Assembly (NCBI RefSeq): GCF_000002235.5
Contig: NW_022145609.1
Location: 12,740,328 to 12,804,327 of the forward strand
DNA length: 64,000 nucleotides
From: Strongylocentrotus purpuratus
Taxonomy: Eukaryota; Echinodermata; Echinoidea; Camarodonta; Strongylocentrotidae
Direction of reading: 5' to 3'
Made by a program: the position numbers and the translations under genes. Below the pieces are notes generated by a model. That model worked only from the letters and a program-made list of their open reading frames with translations. It had not been told where the DNA came from and made no database searches. Positions within the stretch are counted from its first letter, which is position 1; each line of letters opens with the position of its first letter. Below, one piece after another: positions 13,567-29,167 of the stretch.

Positions 13567-16500
13567 TTTAGTATCAGTTATCACATACCTCTCGAACAAT
13601 ACTTTACAAGACGAATGCGGGGGTGCTAAGATGAAATTAATATCACATTCCAAAATACTTACCTAAAGAAGAGAGGAGGCAACATCGTTAAGGACAATAA
13701 TGACATCATCATGAAAAGTATTTCGGTTAAAAACAGAGTGAGATATTGAAATACAAAACAAAATATATTTTGTTAAGTGACGGGTACAACACGAACGATG
13801 TTAGATACAAACGGGGAATTAATTAATTTTTGGCTATATATTCATTCATTACGTAAATCAAGTAAACAATATAATAGATAAAGCTAGGGTGTGCTAAAAA
13901 AAGAAATACCCTTTGGTTTCTATCATGATGTCAATGTTGTGCCATTACCAATAATTCTATCCCCAAAACCAATGTATCTTTGTACGATAAAAAGAATCTT
14001 TGACAATTATGCATGTTAGTCCCTTGCAAGAAAAATGCTAAAAGAAAAGGGAGGAATACAAATGCTTACTATTAGGTCGTGCGACATACGTACATAAACT
14101 TATTTCTATAGACGTTTATCAATTTGCTGATGAACATTTCAAGGAAGAGTGACCTGGATAAGCATCAAGTAGAGAAGCTCTCTTAATGCTTCCAAAAAGT
14201 CTCGACGGAGGCCATCAGGCTTATTAAAAACTGGAATGAAATTGTAAAAATGGATGGGTTTTTTCTTATTACCCGGGGAGGCGATAAGTGGCGTACATTC
14301 ACAGTGTTATTATACAATTCTAAAGTATTTGTTCCTTTTGACGTTGATCGAATGCCCATACTTATGAGTTTGGAATGGAATGCAATGCATTGTCCTTCCA
14401 CAGGAAGCCTGAATAAGTCACTTGCAGATAATAATTGCCGTAGTCCACAGAGAAATGTTAGCTGGTGATTTCTTGGACGTGTTAAGATGCAATGCGCATG
14501 GGGAAAAACTGCGACATGTGGGAAATTGCTTTTTCCTTAATAAACCTTTCCCGATCCTTACATACGTACTAAAAACCTTTTGTTGGTGCTCCATAAATGT
14601 TGGATGATAAACGTCTGTTCCCTTGGTATGCAGAAACAGCATACTCTCACCACTCCTCACCTATATTGACTATAATAATGCTACTCGTTATGAATAGTAC
14701 GGGAGAATTTGATTTACATATTTTTTGTTTCATTTAGTAGTTAAAGGTTGATAGGAATATAACCCCATCTTCAAAGTTTTAATATCCCCCAAAGCCTAGC
14801 CAGTATAAAAAAGGCTTTACGGTGTAATTTCGACAAAATGTAGTTTCTCAAAAGCAATATCCTGACCAGAAGTGACCTTCACAATATTCTCCAAAAGACT
14901 CGAACAGTATATATCTAACCATTGCCAAAGAGATATGAGTTTTAAAACGAGTAAATTCTGTTTGTAATTGGGCGTGGACCTACTCCTGAAAAATAGCAAA
15001 GGTTAGTCGTACCATCATGTAGGCAGAATGGGAGAGTATCAAGCAACATCGCAATATTGAGGTACTTATAATATTTTCGTGCGTATGTCAACGCACATAC
15101 TGTATGTAGTGTGTTCGAGAGGTCACTTTAAAACATGCGTTACTTGCGTAGATGCAACTAAACAAAGAACACACAAATATCTATTGAAATATGATATTCC
15201 TGAGAGTTCAATCAACATAAAGAGACGATATTCTAATTTCATGATGCTCATTCCTAGATAATTATTACTTTTTTTCATGTCATGTGTACTGTAAGGGTAA
15301 GTTTATTCCCACAATATATATACAGCTATAAAACAACACGCACTATTCCAAATCTTTCGCCTGTTTAATAAAAGTTAATTTGCTTGTGTCTATATCCTTG
15401 TAATAATTTATCTTGATTCGTGTACATTCTTTCAACGATTTTGTATATTGCACCAATATGTTTTAATGACATTTAATTGCTATTTACTTTAAACTTTGTA
15501 TAATTATTTCAAATACATGTACCACTACGTTTCCATTGCTTGAGCATTGAATAAATTGTTTCTGTCTCATTTACCAATCATTTCTTGTTTCTTATCTCCT
15601 TTTCATTTGTTCATACTGCTCGCTATCCTCGATTATTTACCCACTGTACCCACAAATGCAATATTGAATAATGAAGAACCATTTAATTTGTCTTAGTCAA
15701 TATTTTGGCATATAATTATGTTTTACATTTTATTTTGAAATTAAGTTCATTGACTGTTTTTTAATTGATTATGGTATTTAGACAGTAGTAACATGACACA
15801 TTTTTAATAATTTTGAACTGAATGTTCTGTAATTTTTTACAATGTAGGCTATATATTTTCAATTTGGGTAATTAAGTTGTGAAACTGCCAGTCATGAAAG
15901 ATGCAATAAAATAAGTGACTAATTCCTTTGATATTTTTCATGTTTGTAGTAGTAGGAAAGGAAACTACCACATGCAACTAATCTATAGTACCAGTAATAT
16001 CACTGTAGTTTTTCCTTTAACTTTTTCGACATTTCAATCACAGATGTATCTAGAACTACACAAATATTCTTTCCTCTAAACAAGTTTGTTAATGCTACAT
16101 TCGGCGGAGAAAAGCTGTTGGTATTTTGCGTGTTTCTGAATACGATAGCTTTCACCCATTTGTTCATCCTTGCTTCTGTTTTGAGAGGCTGTCAGATGAA
16201 CGCCTCCACTTCCATCGAACCGATTTAAAAGCTGGAGGCAGCAGGGGACCTTTCATGCTCCCATTCTGTTCAAGATCCCGCTTCAAATCCCGGTGTATTG
16301 TTTCATCCAAATATCTTGTGGCTCCGAAAAAGATGGGGAAATCCAATCCACTTTGTCGCTTTTGCATCGCGGCAAAGAGGATCGCTTTAAGAATCAGTCC
16401 AGATCATAACAATATTGCGAAAAGAAATCTTGCTTTTATATGGAATCATACGAGCAAGAGATATCTTGACCGGAACTTACAAAAAGGAGGACAGGCTAGC

Positions 16501-19500
16501 GGAATAGAGACATTCCCTTTAAAGCCTACTAGACCATGATTGTAATAGGATGGAATCTTATGGACAGCACACGTTTGAAGGAAGTTAGAATTCTCATTTA
16601 ACATGTTTACGTAAGACAGGTCATCTACATTTAGAGCTTTCTCGATCACCTACCAAATAACTATCGACAATGGTACCTAATCTGTAGATATTCAAATCTC
16701 AGTCATGAGAAAAGTACATTGCTATAACTGCTCTCAAGAAATCTTCCTATCATTTTGAAGAAAAAAATAAGAAGATACATTTTGCCTCAATGAAATGCAT
16801 TACGACTGATAACAGCCAGGCCTACATCCACTTTAAAACACCCACACAAAGACAGGGGCTATAAGAGCTCACCCAAGACTATGCTCTCGCCTTTTGCAAG
16901 TGCTTCTAGATATTGCCATATATGATAGAAATGCACTACTCAGTAATAATGTTTAAATAGGATTCAGGATTGTTGTCCTCTTATATATTCCACCAGGGAA
17001 TTTACACGGGAGATTAGCAGCTCTTTCACGCGAATAATGTGAACTGAGCATGGATTGCTATAGAGTTGCCACGAGCATTCATCGCAACGTTTGTGACGAA
17101 AACAAGATTTGCATGATCACCAGGCGAGGGAGGTTTTTTCAATCCTCCATGTATGAAAAATAAAATGTTGACAATATAGAAGAATATAATAATTACTGGA
17201 AGGTGGAGGCATTTCTCCACTCCGATGATAAAGTATTCAAGAAACTCTTGATAAAGCAAACACAACACGTTCGTTTCGTCTCACGCTTTTTCTTCCAAGT
17301 ACGACATGCAATTAATACATATGCTAATATTGGATACTTAGGGGCGACAAAGAGTCTCATACCACTCACAAAACAAACGAGAAAAAAAATCCTTAGTGAG
17401 TAAGTTCACATTATAATTTTGCATGTCATGTCGTATTGAGGTGTCATAAGATAAAGAATTCCACAGACGTAAAGTTTGATTTGAAAGAAATAGTATACCT
17501 AATTGGTAGAGAGGTAACTAGTGGGGATCCACAATCATGGAATATATGATTCATATCCAAGGGCAGATACTTCGTTTGGAATAGCCATTGACAAAATAAA
17601 TGCGTTAGAAAATGTGACAAAGGCTAAGAGTGCACACCACTTCTAAAGCATTGAATATGGAAAAGAAAGGCTTGTCTGACGCTGTACAGGATTTTAAACA
17701 ATGACCTTTCAATTCAGCTCGACAAGACATTGAATCGATAAGTAGAAATTTGTGTCGTCTGCCTCATACTGCAATTATAGCAATTTGCCTATCTTCACCC
17801 AGCCTCTCTTCTCGTCGACGTGCCTTCATTTAATCTACTGCCCTTGACGACTGCCTGCGCATTATAGCGAAGAAATCGTCATGAATTAAAGATGAGAGAT
17901 GTTACAAAATAGTGGGAAGCGTTTTATCTGGATGAGCTTTTGCACATAGTAAATTGAGGCTTATCCCGGTGCCATCAGAGACAGGTAGGAATAGGAGGGC
18001 AAATGTGATGAATTCCTCGTCTGTGTTTAAAATGTCATTCAATTTGAGTAAAGAAGAGCAAGGGTAAAGCTATTTTCAGGAATGGCTTGTGGTCCTCATC
18101 CCTTTCCCTCTCCAGTTGCACTAACCACGAAGCGATTGCACATGCAGGATGGAAATAGCATAATATCACGGTATTACAGCGGATACCTTTCAATGCCCTC
18201 TCGGGAACACCCCTGCTCTAAAGCTCCGATATACAAGTTTAAGGCTTGACACTTCAGCGAGGTTTCTTGCCGAGGGGAACCATGCATAATTGTTCTCCAA
18301 CCTGCCACAGCCGAGATGCAAATCGAATTTCTGAAGCCATGAATGATTCATACCTTCTCTACGATCCTGTAGCAGAGATGCTGTAGCAGTGCTATGTCGA
18401 GAACCACTCGCTTGGTCTACACCAAAGCGTGTTTGACACGTAAAATATTAAATGGACCAGGGGAATTACGCTAATAATACAGATGGAAAAATACGTAATG
18501 TATGCTCTCTCGGTGGTTTGAAAAAAATTAGGACACGTTCTCCTTATCGAAATATGCTCAGGTACGAGTTTTAAAATAAATATAATAATATGCATACAAA
18601 ACTTCGCAACATCACACTGCAACATTATGTAATAACTCGAAAAGCACGTACTGACCAAAGGGGAGAGGGTTTCTTTCTTTTTTTCCTGGTCAATCTTTGT
18701 ACACTTTGTAAAAGAACATTTTGACTGCTTTCTACGCTGTGACTTTCTAATTGCAATTCATAATTTGATATCGATAGTACTTTCCACGTTTTCATCAAGT
18801 GATCATATCCACCTAACCTCAAAACAACATTTGATAAAGCTCTCAATCTTATTCATCTGTTCTGTTTCACAATTTAACCTCAAAATAAGCCTTTGACATG
18901 GATACGGCATGGTGGTTTATGTAGTTTCTAATATCACGTTGGACAATTGGTGACAAAGTGTAAGGACCGATATCATGACAAATCTTTCTTGCTTGAGAAA
19001 TGGAATGTCCTTTACTTAATATATACCTTTGAAAGATGATTGGAGGAAAGAGATTTAAGGAAGAAACGCATCAGAAGGCATTTGTTGTAGTCTGATGGAT
19101 AGTAATGTTATGTCTTGAAGTTCCCCGGCGTATTTAAATTCATAATATGCGTTTTGACTCTAAAGGATAGTGAGGTTTTTATATAAATAAAGTTACTGAA
19201 CATTTTTGTTTGCTTCATTCAGTTTGCCAAAGGTAGCTGCATATTACGACGCCAATTTGATGACGTATGTTTGAATACAACGGTTAGCACAAGTCTTTAA
19301 TATTTGTATTGTATTTTTTGTACATTTTTTGTGGGTGTTTCCATCGTGCTCTTGTTGATTCCACTAGCGATGTGTGAAGTATTTAGAGCAGGTGTGGAAG
19401 TGCTGTATCGCCATTCATTATTAAGATTTTTTGTTTATTCCGCCACCTCAGACTCTGGATTCCAACACAAGCATATGCTGATCTATTGCAGGACGTTAGG

Positions 19501-19594
19501 TTGGAAAAGGTGATGATATTCATTACAGTATACTGACCTACATTTTCCCAACCCCTAACCTCAACAAAAACAAAAGGAAACAAAACAAACAACC
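13567..19594. other. intergenic DNA, nothing recognised
   Basis: AT-rich sequence with scattered short open frames. The only one of note is a 137-codon frame at 16126-16539 (plus), which is slightly basic and Cys-containing but matches no family I know. No repeats with clear ends were found. Confidence 0.5.
16126..16539 (+). other. 137-codon orphan open frame, coding status doubtful
   Basis: This is one of the longer frames in the gene-poor left half. The predicted product is basic, with a CRFCIAAKRIALRI segment near the middle, no signal peptide, no membrane segment and no recognised domain. There is no splice context or paralogous copy in the window. A chance frame is the more likely explanation; local GC content is a little above the surroundings. 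Confidence 0.15.
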
Positions 19595-19810
19595 AGAAGG
19601 TTTTGTTGAAGCAATCCTTGTCTATACTATAAATGCTGGTACAGATGCTAAAACCCAACGACCAAAATATACAATGAGCCATTCCTGTTAAATCTCAAAT
19701 AAATACTGGCAAAGATGCTAACGCACAATCACAAAAAAAAAAAAAAAATTGGCAACTCTTGTTAAAGTGATTAATTCTAGTAAAGATGCTAAAGCCCCGT
19801 GACCACAATA
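19595..19810. repeat. three diverged ~75-85 bp tandem units
   Basis: Three successive segments share the order: A-rich or GGCAACTC-like start, CTTGTTAAA-like middle, TA(G/C)TA(A/C)AGATGCTAAA, then a CCACAATAT-like end. The AGATGCTAA core occurs near 19647, 19718 and 19787. An A homopolymer interrupts the junction between units 2 and 3. Divergence is high, so this is an old array. Confidence 0.6.
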
Positions 19811-22800
19811 TGTTCAGATCATATTTTCCAGAAAAACCATGGCTGCTTGCTACTACAACATTATCACCCCCTCCCCCCACTCACAAAACTTTACTGAAAT
19901 ATCCGTCAAATGAATGTACTGTTATTGAAGGAAACATACGGTGGATGATATTCAGACAAGAGGCTTAACGTCATAATGAATTCTGAACATGTTGGCAAAT
20001 ACACTCACGTAATCCCCTAAACTCCTAATGAAATTATGATTATTTGCTCACCACTCATAGCCAATCTGGCCGCTATGTGCTTACGTCACACTAATAACGT
20101 GATTACTGCAATACACAAACACAGCGAGCATACCTACTCGCACGCACACGCACTGCGTGAACACAACCCACGTCGATACAGCAACGTACACATAAAACCC
20201 TTATGCGATCTACGTATTCATGGTATTATTGCTGCATATGGGTCAAAATAATTGGGGAGTCCTTTAAACAACGTACCACATGTGAAGCACACTGCAAACA
20301 AGCGCCATCATTAAGTCTTTTGTGAAAAAAACAGGACTCATTAAGATGTATTGTCCTTCATAAACCAAAACTAATCAAATGTTGAGAATGGCTCGCAGCA
20401 TTTCTGGTTAGCTTTAGAAACTCGAGAGTAATACAATTTTTTTGACGTTCATGTCATATTTTTGTTTGATGAAACAGCAGAGGAACCTGTCAAATTTGAA
20501 CTAAAAAGACTCCGTGGTCACAAAACGTTGATTTTTTTAAAGGTTTTCATACTTATTCCACATTCTTGTCATCATACATGAACCGATTCAACACCCTAAT
20601 GTGACTTTTTAAAAATAAATTTCATATTTTTGTCCATAATTACGAAAACATATAATATATGACATTTTATCATTTAAGATCGAATTATATGTTGCTTCTG
20701 TTTTTTAAGCAGAAAATTACAATTGGCTGAAAATACATTAAATTTCCGAAGTGGCAGTAGGTGAGCTAATATATTGAAATACTCTAACTGGTACTGATAC
20801 CCTTAATGATCATGTTACTCAGACTGCTTAGTATGCAAAAAAGCATAATCTGAAACACATTGTTATGTTGTATCAATTATTCCAATAAATGTAACTTGTC
20901 CTAGAAAAGGTGTAGTTCCAATAAAATATCTTATATTCTTTATCCGCTTATTTCGAACTTTATGTTTAATGACTAAACAAAATGTGTATATGAATGTTTA
21001 TGGTTCCAGTTATTCTGCAGATAATAGAACAATTCAGATAAGACTTTTGTAGTATTAATCTATCAGACACGGTTCCGTCGTTGTCAAAGATGATTGAGAC
21101 AATGATATTGGATACAAAATGGTATCAAGAAAATCCTAACTTCTAATTAATTGTACTATATTTTTTGGATGTACCTTTTAGAAAAACTGCAAACTTTCAA
21201 TGAAAACTGAATCAAATGGAATCTTAGGGAATGGTTAGGTTTTTCCAAGACTTCGATATTCAAATATATGCTTAAATAATGAGTGAGTTTATCAAAGAAT
21301 ATTCATTGTGTAATATAAAGGGAGTTTGGAATACATAAAACATAAATTCTCGTTTCAGCTTTTCATTCTCACGTGGTAAAAACAACACAATGCTCTCTGC
21401 TATATATTTTCTTTGATGAAGAGCATTCTGTTTAGTTTTCTATATTCCACATGATTATATCTTATATCTTTAAACGACGATAAGCCTTCAGATTATCAGC
21501 ATACACCAAACGATCCAATAGTGTGCTTTTGTGTTATATATGGAGTGCTTGCAATGAATTTAGTTTCATGCATTCTATAAAGAGGAGATAGATATGCAGA
21601 CTTCGGTTTTTTTTACCAGCACTCACATCGTATTGCACAACATACAGCAATTAATAATTAGAACATTCCTAGTATATGATTATGAAAGAAAATGTAAATA
21701 CCTCGATAGTTGTGATACTGGCAGCCAGTTCAGCGGCTAAATATTCCCCGTTAATTGAAAGAAAGGAAGAGAATTCCAGTGACCACCGAAGAAAGCAACC
21801 CTCAGATATGAGGATGAGAACGCGATCAAGTACTCCTTCTGGCCCCCTTTAGACACATACAAATTATCTATAATCCACCAGAATTAGTAACTGGGGGAAC
21901 GAGTAGGCGTGGAGAAATATGTTGAAGCACATCTATGCGCTAATGAGGTATGAAAGATGCCTTCGGGGGTGTTTGAAGGAGGTAACCTAGGAGATGAAGT
22001 CGACTTTGATATGACACAGTCTATGTTCCTCCTATGATTCCAAAATGAACACAAATGTGATAAAACAGAAAGGTGCGACACTGGAGCAAAATCCACTTGT
22101 AAAGTCAACAAAAATCGGATGCTGCGAGAATGCATCTAAAAGGATTGGCTTCACAGGCAATATGACGGTGGCACACACAATACATGGTATTCATATAGCG
22201 TGGCTCTTTGAGCATATCGAGGTACGGACATACCGTCGTGCGTTAATGCAATAGACGATCAATGAAAAATCAACCATTCCGGAGTGTGACGTCAGCAAGA
22301 TATCTCATGCCTGATTGGTTGGTTGAGTGATGGGTAGACACAGTTTCAGAAGCATTTCTTATCTTCAAAATCGTTGCGATGATTTATGCTGGGCCGGCGA
22401 TGCAATATTCACGGTATTTTTCTAGTCCTTTGTCAACACGAGAAAAGGTGTCAGTGTTTGGACACATCTAATGCCTTTGTACAGACCACCTTGTGCAAAT
22501 GTTAAGCACTACACAGATTTGAACTGGTGGGCTCAGGGTTAAAATCACACTCTTGTTTCGTATAGGACCCAGGAAAAATTGTAAAAGTTCACGTGACTAT
22601 GATTTATATTTAAGATATAATGTAATAAGTTAAAGAGCTGTCTGTAGTTCAAGCGCGTGCAGATGCATGCTACACCTCTTCTGCATTTGCTATATCAATC
22701 GTTCCAAATATTTTGTGGCATAAATTGTGTTATTCATTGTGGTTTAAAAATATTTTACCACTATGCACTAAATGTTATATTGTTACTGATTATTATTGTT

Positions 22801-25800
22801 ACTATGAAAAATGCAGAAATCAATGAATCAAACTTAAATGAAATCAAACCTAAATATAAAAGTAAAACATTTTTTATTTATCTCCTAAAAAACAGCTGAA
22901 AAACAGAATTCAAACGGTTATTTTGATCGTTGATCCTAATAAATGTGCAGCAACTCTAACGAATAGAGGAATTTATTCATTCTACATTGTCATTTGCTAC
23001 AATGACCTAAATCCACTTAGAGAGGCGTGGTTTGTGTTTATTGTTAGAGATCGGGTCAACGACAAGAAAGTCGAATGTTTTTCTTCATAATTATAATATG
23101 TTATCATTATCCGATTAAAGTTTAATATAGGTTTTTCGTGGTATTATCTCAATGACAAATCGAAAAATAACACATCTGTAAAGACACTGTGGCTACACAT
23201 TAAAAAAAAATCCATATATGAGCAAGAAAAAGCCCATACATGAGCACGAAAATAGACGAACATTAACTATTTGTAATTAATATTAATCACATGTTCCTAA
23301 AAAAACCCTCACATATCATCATTATGGAACAATCCCGTTTCATATCATTTCAAATTATGATCAGAGTACTTATACTAGGTTACACTGATCATATAAGCTT
23401 TCCTAATGAACCCTGATATGAACATAATTATTTGTCATGTACTTTAGATTTAGTTCTTTTGTCATGTATCTTTGATACTGACGTCGTCATTTGACAGTTT
23501 CGCTAGTTTCTATTCTTTAGATTGATCAAGTATGTCTCTAAAATTAATTTTGCGAGTACACTCATCCATAACAAGGTATAATCAATGAAATAAAACCATT
23601 CCAATTGTAAATATTTTACAAAGTCGTAAGATGCCAAGATATTTTCTGACTAACTATGTATTTTAACCTTTTTTTTTACTAAAAAATCTTTGACGACGAA
23701 CATTCGCAGTTTATGGCAATTATTAATTAAAATGGATTACATATCAATTTCCCTTTACCACATCCTATCAGAAACAGCATACATATTTGTTGACGTCTTT
23801 GCCTTCGAGAAAATTTGTTCGTAAATTTCAATCCAATTGCTTCTGGCATTTAATTCTCCCTACCCCATTTCTCTCTATCCCTATCCCTCTCTGATACCTA
23901 AAACCGCATAACTTTTAACCGAGATAAACGGTAACAATTTAAAATTAGTTACGGCTACTAACATCGATCAAAATTTCTTCTTCTTACGTCATGTGAAACA
24001 TGTTTGATTTTAGCCTCAAAGCATCTAGTGTACTGAAGCAAATTCTCAAATTTCGAGGGCGACGAGATTCATTGATCTTTGGATTTTTCCCCCGTTTTTT
24101 TTCTTACAAAAATATTGAATATCACACATAAAACGGCAAGAGCAGGTGGTTGTAGAAATTTTACACCACAAACACATTACCTAAACCTTCATTGTCCAGC
24201 ACAGGAGTATCTGACACAAGTATTTGCCATTTCTCATGTAACCATGGTAAACAAAATCTAACTCGCTCTCCCTCTTTTCTCAAAAATTTCATTTGTGATA
24301 ATAAAACCGCATACCTTTGCCATGTTTAACGCGAGACGAAAGGAAGCGATTAAAGTTAAGCTAGCAACAGAGGGCACTATGTAAATTTTCAAGTCGTTAT
24401 TTATTGACTTTCCCCTAGCGCATTATCACATCATGTTCTCTCGGGACGATTAGACGGAAATGCTGGAATATTCTGCGCCACATTCATGTGTGAATCTCAG
24501 TGGACTTTGATCCTTACATTCTTCATCGATTTTGATTGGCTGCTGTTCATTGAAACTGGTAACATTAAACAAGGAAGCGATTCGAATTAAATGATCAAAA
24601 TGAATGAAGGGTCACAAGATTATTCCTGAAGCACGTTCCAAGGAAGACGGTTCTGGGCTGAACTATAACGTTAATGCAGGGCAGCAGTCACTTGTACAAG
24701 GGTTCTTGGAGTGCGGAAACTTGGGTGTACCATCCTCGAATTGCATTTAGTAGAATCGGCGGCATTGATAACATCTTTATCTTTATTAAAAACGACAGTA
24801 GGCCTACTTCTGCTGTTGCTCGTTTGGTGTTATTGGCGTATAACATTCAGGTTTGAATTTTCAGATTGTTACTGATGAAAGTAAAATATTTGTTAGTCTT
24901 ACAGTTACAGGTAGGATTTGGGGCAATATTTAAATAACACTCTTGACCTCATCCAAGCTAGCTAGACGAGTCCTTAGACCTAAATCAATTGAATCATTTT
25001 GTAACAATGGAACTTCGATGAGCGATTTTAAAAATAAATTCCTAATAATCATAATTATTGTTATCATTTTGGTTTTTGTTTTGGTTCATTTAGAATTGCG
25101 TGACCTGCTTAAAAAATACAGTCAAATCAACTTGAAGAGCGTCGAATGCTGCTTGGACACAATTTCATGCTTTAAAGGACTTCATCTATTGGCGTTACAT
25201 AGACATTCGTTCGACATGATATTCAGAGTCAATGGTCATGCTCGTCTATCCCGGAAGGAAGCACATCTAAAGTGTAAATATTAACGGTGCTATTTCCAAT
25301 CAGAAAATGATACCAGTGAATGATATTCTAATGCGTGTTTATACCAGGCTTTTGTGATAAACCTCAAATACAGTTACACGGACATCAATGTGCAAAGAGG
25401 GTCTCGGCATTACCAATATTCCATATCATCTAAATTATTATTTTTTACTGATTTTATACAACTTTTTTCTGATGTTCTGAAATTATTCAAATTTCCTCGT
25501 TTTTTATTCATCGGGGTCACTTCGTTACATTAAAAAAAAGTCTAGAATGAAATAAGGTCGACTGAAACATACGGAATGTCGAAACTTACCAGAATTCACC
25601 CGATATATCTTAAAGCCGTCAAATATAAATGACCTCTTACAATATAATAAAAGAAATCGCCAAACCTTGTATTTCGGTAAAATAATACAAATTATATTTT
25701 GTTTACGCAATGTCTTCCGAAGTACTACATTATTTTCCTCTTTCTCCTTTTTAGATATCCTTTCATTTAAAACCTAACCGTGCACATTAAAAATGAAATA

Positions 25801-27597
25801 TATATAGACCACAAATCCGTCACTATTTAAATATTCAAGGATATATACAGTTGACAATAAATTTCGCATTGTATATCAATTCAAAGTGTCACTTAACTAT
25901 AATATCTAGTCAACTACTATATGAAGAACACATATGTATCGGAGACAATTCTATTGTATAAGCACATCCTGATAAACTTAAAACTGAGGATTTCGGAAAA
26001 TGTACGCAGACTTGTCATAATCCCTGAGGACTTTAAATTGTGAAAGAAAATTGGTTCCCCTTTTCTTGCGAAACGATACGTTCTACATCTGTGTGATGTA
26101 TCTTAAAATGATATATGATATTAAAATAGGATATAAGATATGAAATTAAATATCTATATATCATCCTCATTTTAGATGTTTGAATTAAGAGTAGACGTGT
26201 GATTATGAACAAATGATACGAAGCACGCCATTGAAGTAAAATACATGATATCTTCCTTTCTGACAAACATATTCCTTATCTTTCGAAGAAATGTTATAAT
26301 CAACAAAAAACAGTACCTCCATAATTTTATAGGCTAAAATTCATGAATAATTTCCAATTCGAAAAACCTGTGTAATTAAGCTTTTCATGATTATTGTAAG
26401 GTTTATATTCTAAGTGTACCATACATAACATGTCGACACTTATTTTTGCTCTGGTTTATACAATTATTGGCTTCGAAATTTCCATATAATTGAATATACA
26501 CAGTATATCATTTTGTGATAACATACGGAAAGGACTGGCGCTGTCTACTCTGCTTATGATAAGCAAAGTTTTATTCTGAATACACAAGTTAGAGAGATTA
26601 ATGACTTACTGCTTAACAAAGAAAACATCAATAAATTAAAGAAGACATAAAACATATGAAGGAAATATCTTTGAAATATTGGTGAATATCGAACACGTGT
26701 GTACCACATAAATGACCTATCACAAAAGACGACGTGAAGAAAAACGGTACGCATATCAACATCGTGGGACATTAAACCTTGAACAGGATCACGACACATG
26801 ACTGTGACGTCCAGAGGTAGGACAAAGAAATCAGAACTCTAGGGTATTGAAGGTAAAAAAATGGGCCATTAAAACCACGGATCATGGAACAATTAACGAA
26901 AACCATTTAGGTCGACTTGTACCTTCGTTTAGCACCGCAAGAATACATTTGCTGATGAGACAGATACACAGACGGAAACTTGAAGAAGATACGCACAGAA
27001 GATACCAAGCGAAGACAGGCAGAGACCCGACACTATTAAAGCCAAAGACGACATATACAGGAAACAGCCAACAAATTGGAGCAAATATTACCCAGCAACA
27101 TCATCATCCTAAACAAATAATTTCTTGAACTGATTTGGAATAAATTGAATTTCTACAGAAAAAACAAAACATGAATTTTCATCACATTTCGCAATTTTTT
27201 GTTTCCACACAAAGGAACTTTCATTTTTTTCCCTTTAAAAAGAGGCATCCAAATGTTTATTGATTGCATTCGTGTATTACGTTCTTTACGATACTTTTTA
27301 CAAGAAAAAGAATCCCATTTATACCATGATGATGTTGCTGAGGTAACATGTGAACACACTCTTATCTTTCCTACTCACGTACGTAGTTATACTCAAACGT
27401 TTTGGTGTTGTGCCTAACGAAGTCAGGTGCAAGTACGTGGTTAGAATGTACGCTTGCCTTATCTTCTTGAGCTTGTTGAGTGGTTGAATGGTCGTCACGA
27501 GTCGTCGGCGTACGGGGAGAGGCTGCAGGAATCTGTGAATTTTATTCGTTGCAAATATTGTAGGAAAAAAAGCATATGATGTGAGACAAACTGAAAT
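19811..27597. other. intergenic DNA, nothing recognised
   Basis: Nearly 8 kb of AT-rich sequence without a supported gene, RNA gene or bounded repeat. Short CA-rich (20130-20165) and ATG/ATA-rich stretches occur. Frames such as 24943-25284 and 21884-22135 are short and have no recognised domain. Confidence 0.55.
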
Positions 27598-27744
27598 TAC
27601 CATGAAGTTCGACACGAACATGTTATGATCATTTGAAGGACTGAGTATAAATTGCCCGTGTTTTATAGAGTATTCACCAACCATAACCACAAAGTTCGAC
27701 ACGAACATTTTAAGATTATTTGAAGGACTGAGTATAATTTGTCC
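27598..27744. repeat. direct repeat, two copies of ~58 bp, 89-bp period
   Basis: Copies at about 27598-27658 and 27687-27744 share AAGTTCGACACGAACAT followed by ATTTGAAGGACTGAGTATAA. The core TTCGACACGAA is itself near-palindromic. They create a duplicated peptide in a minus-strand frame (27319-27708), which I do not regard as a gene. Confidence 0.8.
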
Positions 27745-29167
27745 TTTAGTAGAGATGGAAATAAGTATGGCTTCCCAATTTTTGCAATGTTAAAACAGAA
27801 AATGCATTAAAGACACGAGACTGAGAAGAATTCATTTTAAGTTGTTGAAGCATATGCACGATGTGACAGGGAAAGGACCTTATTTAACAACAATTTTAAC
27901 TAAAAGGATTTATGAATTGGTAAAGGTTCATTTATTGAGACAATAATTATATAAATACTGCAGGGGAAAAAAAAAACTAATCTGGGTCTATCAAAAGAAG
28001 TGTAGAGCCAAACATTATCTCATAGGTCTACCAACTCTCTCTCTTCCCCCTCTCTCCCTCTCTATAGTCACGTAATTCTAAAACATCAATCTCCATTGGA
28101 AAAACTCAATATAATAAGTTGCTCGAAAGTTCCAAATGTAGATATGTTATTTTAGAAAGGTCAACAAGAAAAAACGAATAGGCAAGGAAATTGCAAGGGA
28201 TACATCAAGAAATGGAGATAAGCAGTTATGAATATGAAGATAATGCGCTCGAACAGTTGAGATGCTTGACAAAAAAAACAGCTAACTATCCAAGTAAGTA
28301 TCCAGTCTAGATGGTGAATACAGGCATTGCTGTTAGTTTTTATCGAAAGCTCTCGTTTTTTAAATTTTTTATTAATTCAGACAAAAGCCAGTGGAAGGGA
28401 AACATTGCAGCCTACTAGGATTGGGATTAATTCTCAATAATTCCAAGGGCTCTCGGGGAAAATGAAATTTCTCCTTCAATTACGCAATTTCTATGGATCA
28501 CTGACGAAAAACGAATCAGGACTTTTGATTTTTTTAAACTGCTTTTACAGAAATCCACTACTTCATCGCTTACAAGTAAAATATTAATATTTTGCCTGAA
28601 TTTATTTAACACTTTTTTTTTTACATCATTGGAGATGACATTCCATTGGAATCTGTTGAAACAGCGACTGAACTCATTAGTACGTCTTTCTTTATCGCTA
28701 TCAACACTACCATATCATCATATGACTTCACAAATTAAATAAAGTGTTACACTCCGTTAAGTTTTCAACTATTTATAGATTCAATTAGGGTCATGAAAGC
28801 GGAAGGTCTAATGTAAAATGTACCATATAAATATTTAGTAGAAAAAGCAGAACGTAATATATACATTATTATACTTAAAAAAATACCTTGTGAAATCAAA
28901 CATGTTTACAAATAATTATAGTACAAAACATGAAGCGTATAGTAATTAGTGACGGACAGGGTCATTTAAAATATATCTTGTCTTTTCAGACGTTGGGAGA
29001 AAAAACAGAATGAAAGTAAAACCATCACGTCATCTTTTGTTTAGTTCTTGGTTTAAGTGGAAGCACGAGATGTTAGAATAAAGTACTACGATCTTTTCGA
29101 AAGCTGGGAACTTTCTTTTCATTCTTGAATGTGCTGGGACTTTGGAGACTTAAATCATGATGACATT
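27745..29167. other. intergenic DNA, nothing recognised
   Basis: AT-rich sequence with a CT-rich simple tract at about 28036-28066 and no supported gene. It separates the repeat at 27598 from the promoter-proximal element at 29168. Confidence 0.55.

Noticed and set aside
16126-16539. 137-codon frame as a real gene
   Set aside because: No recognised domain, homologous copy or splice context. Kept only as a low-confidence note.
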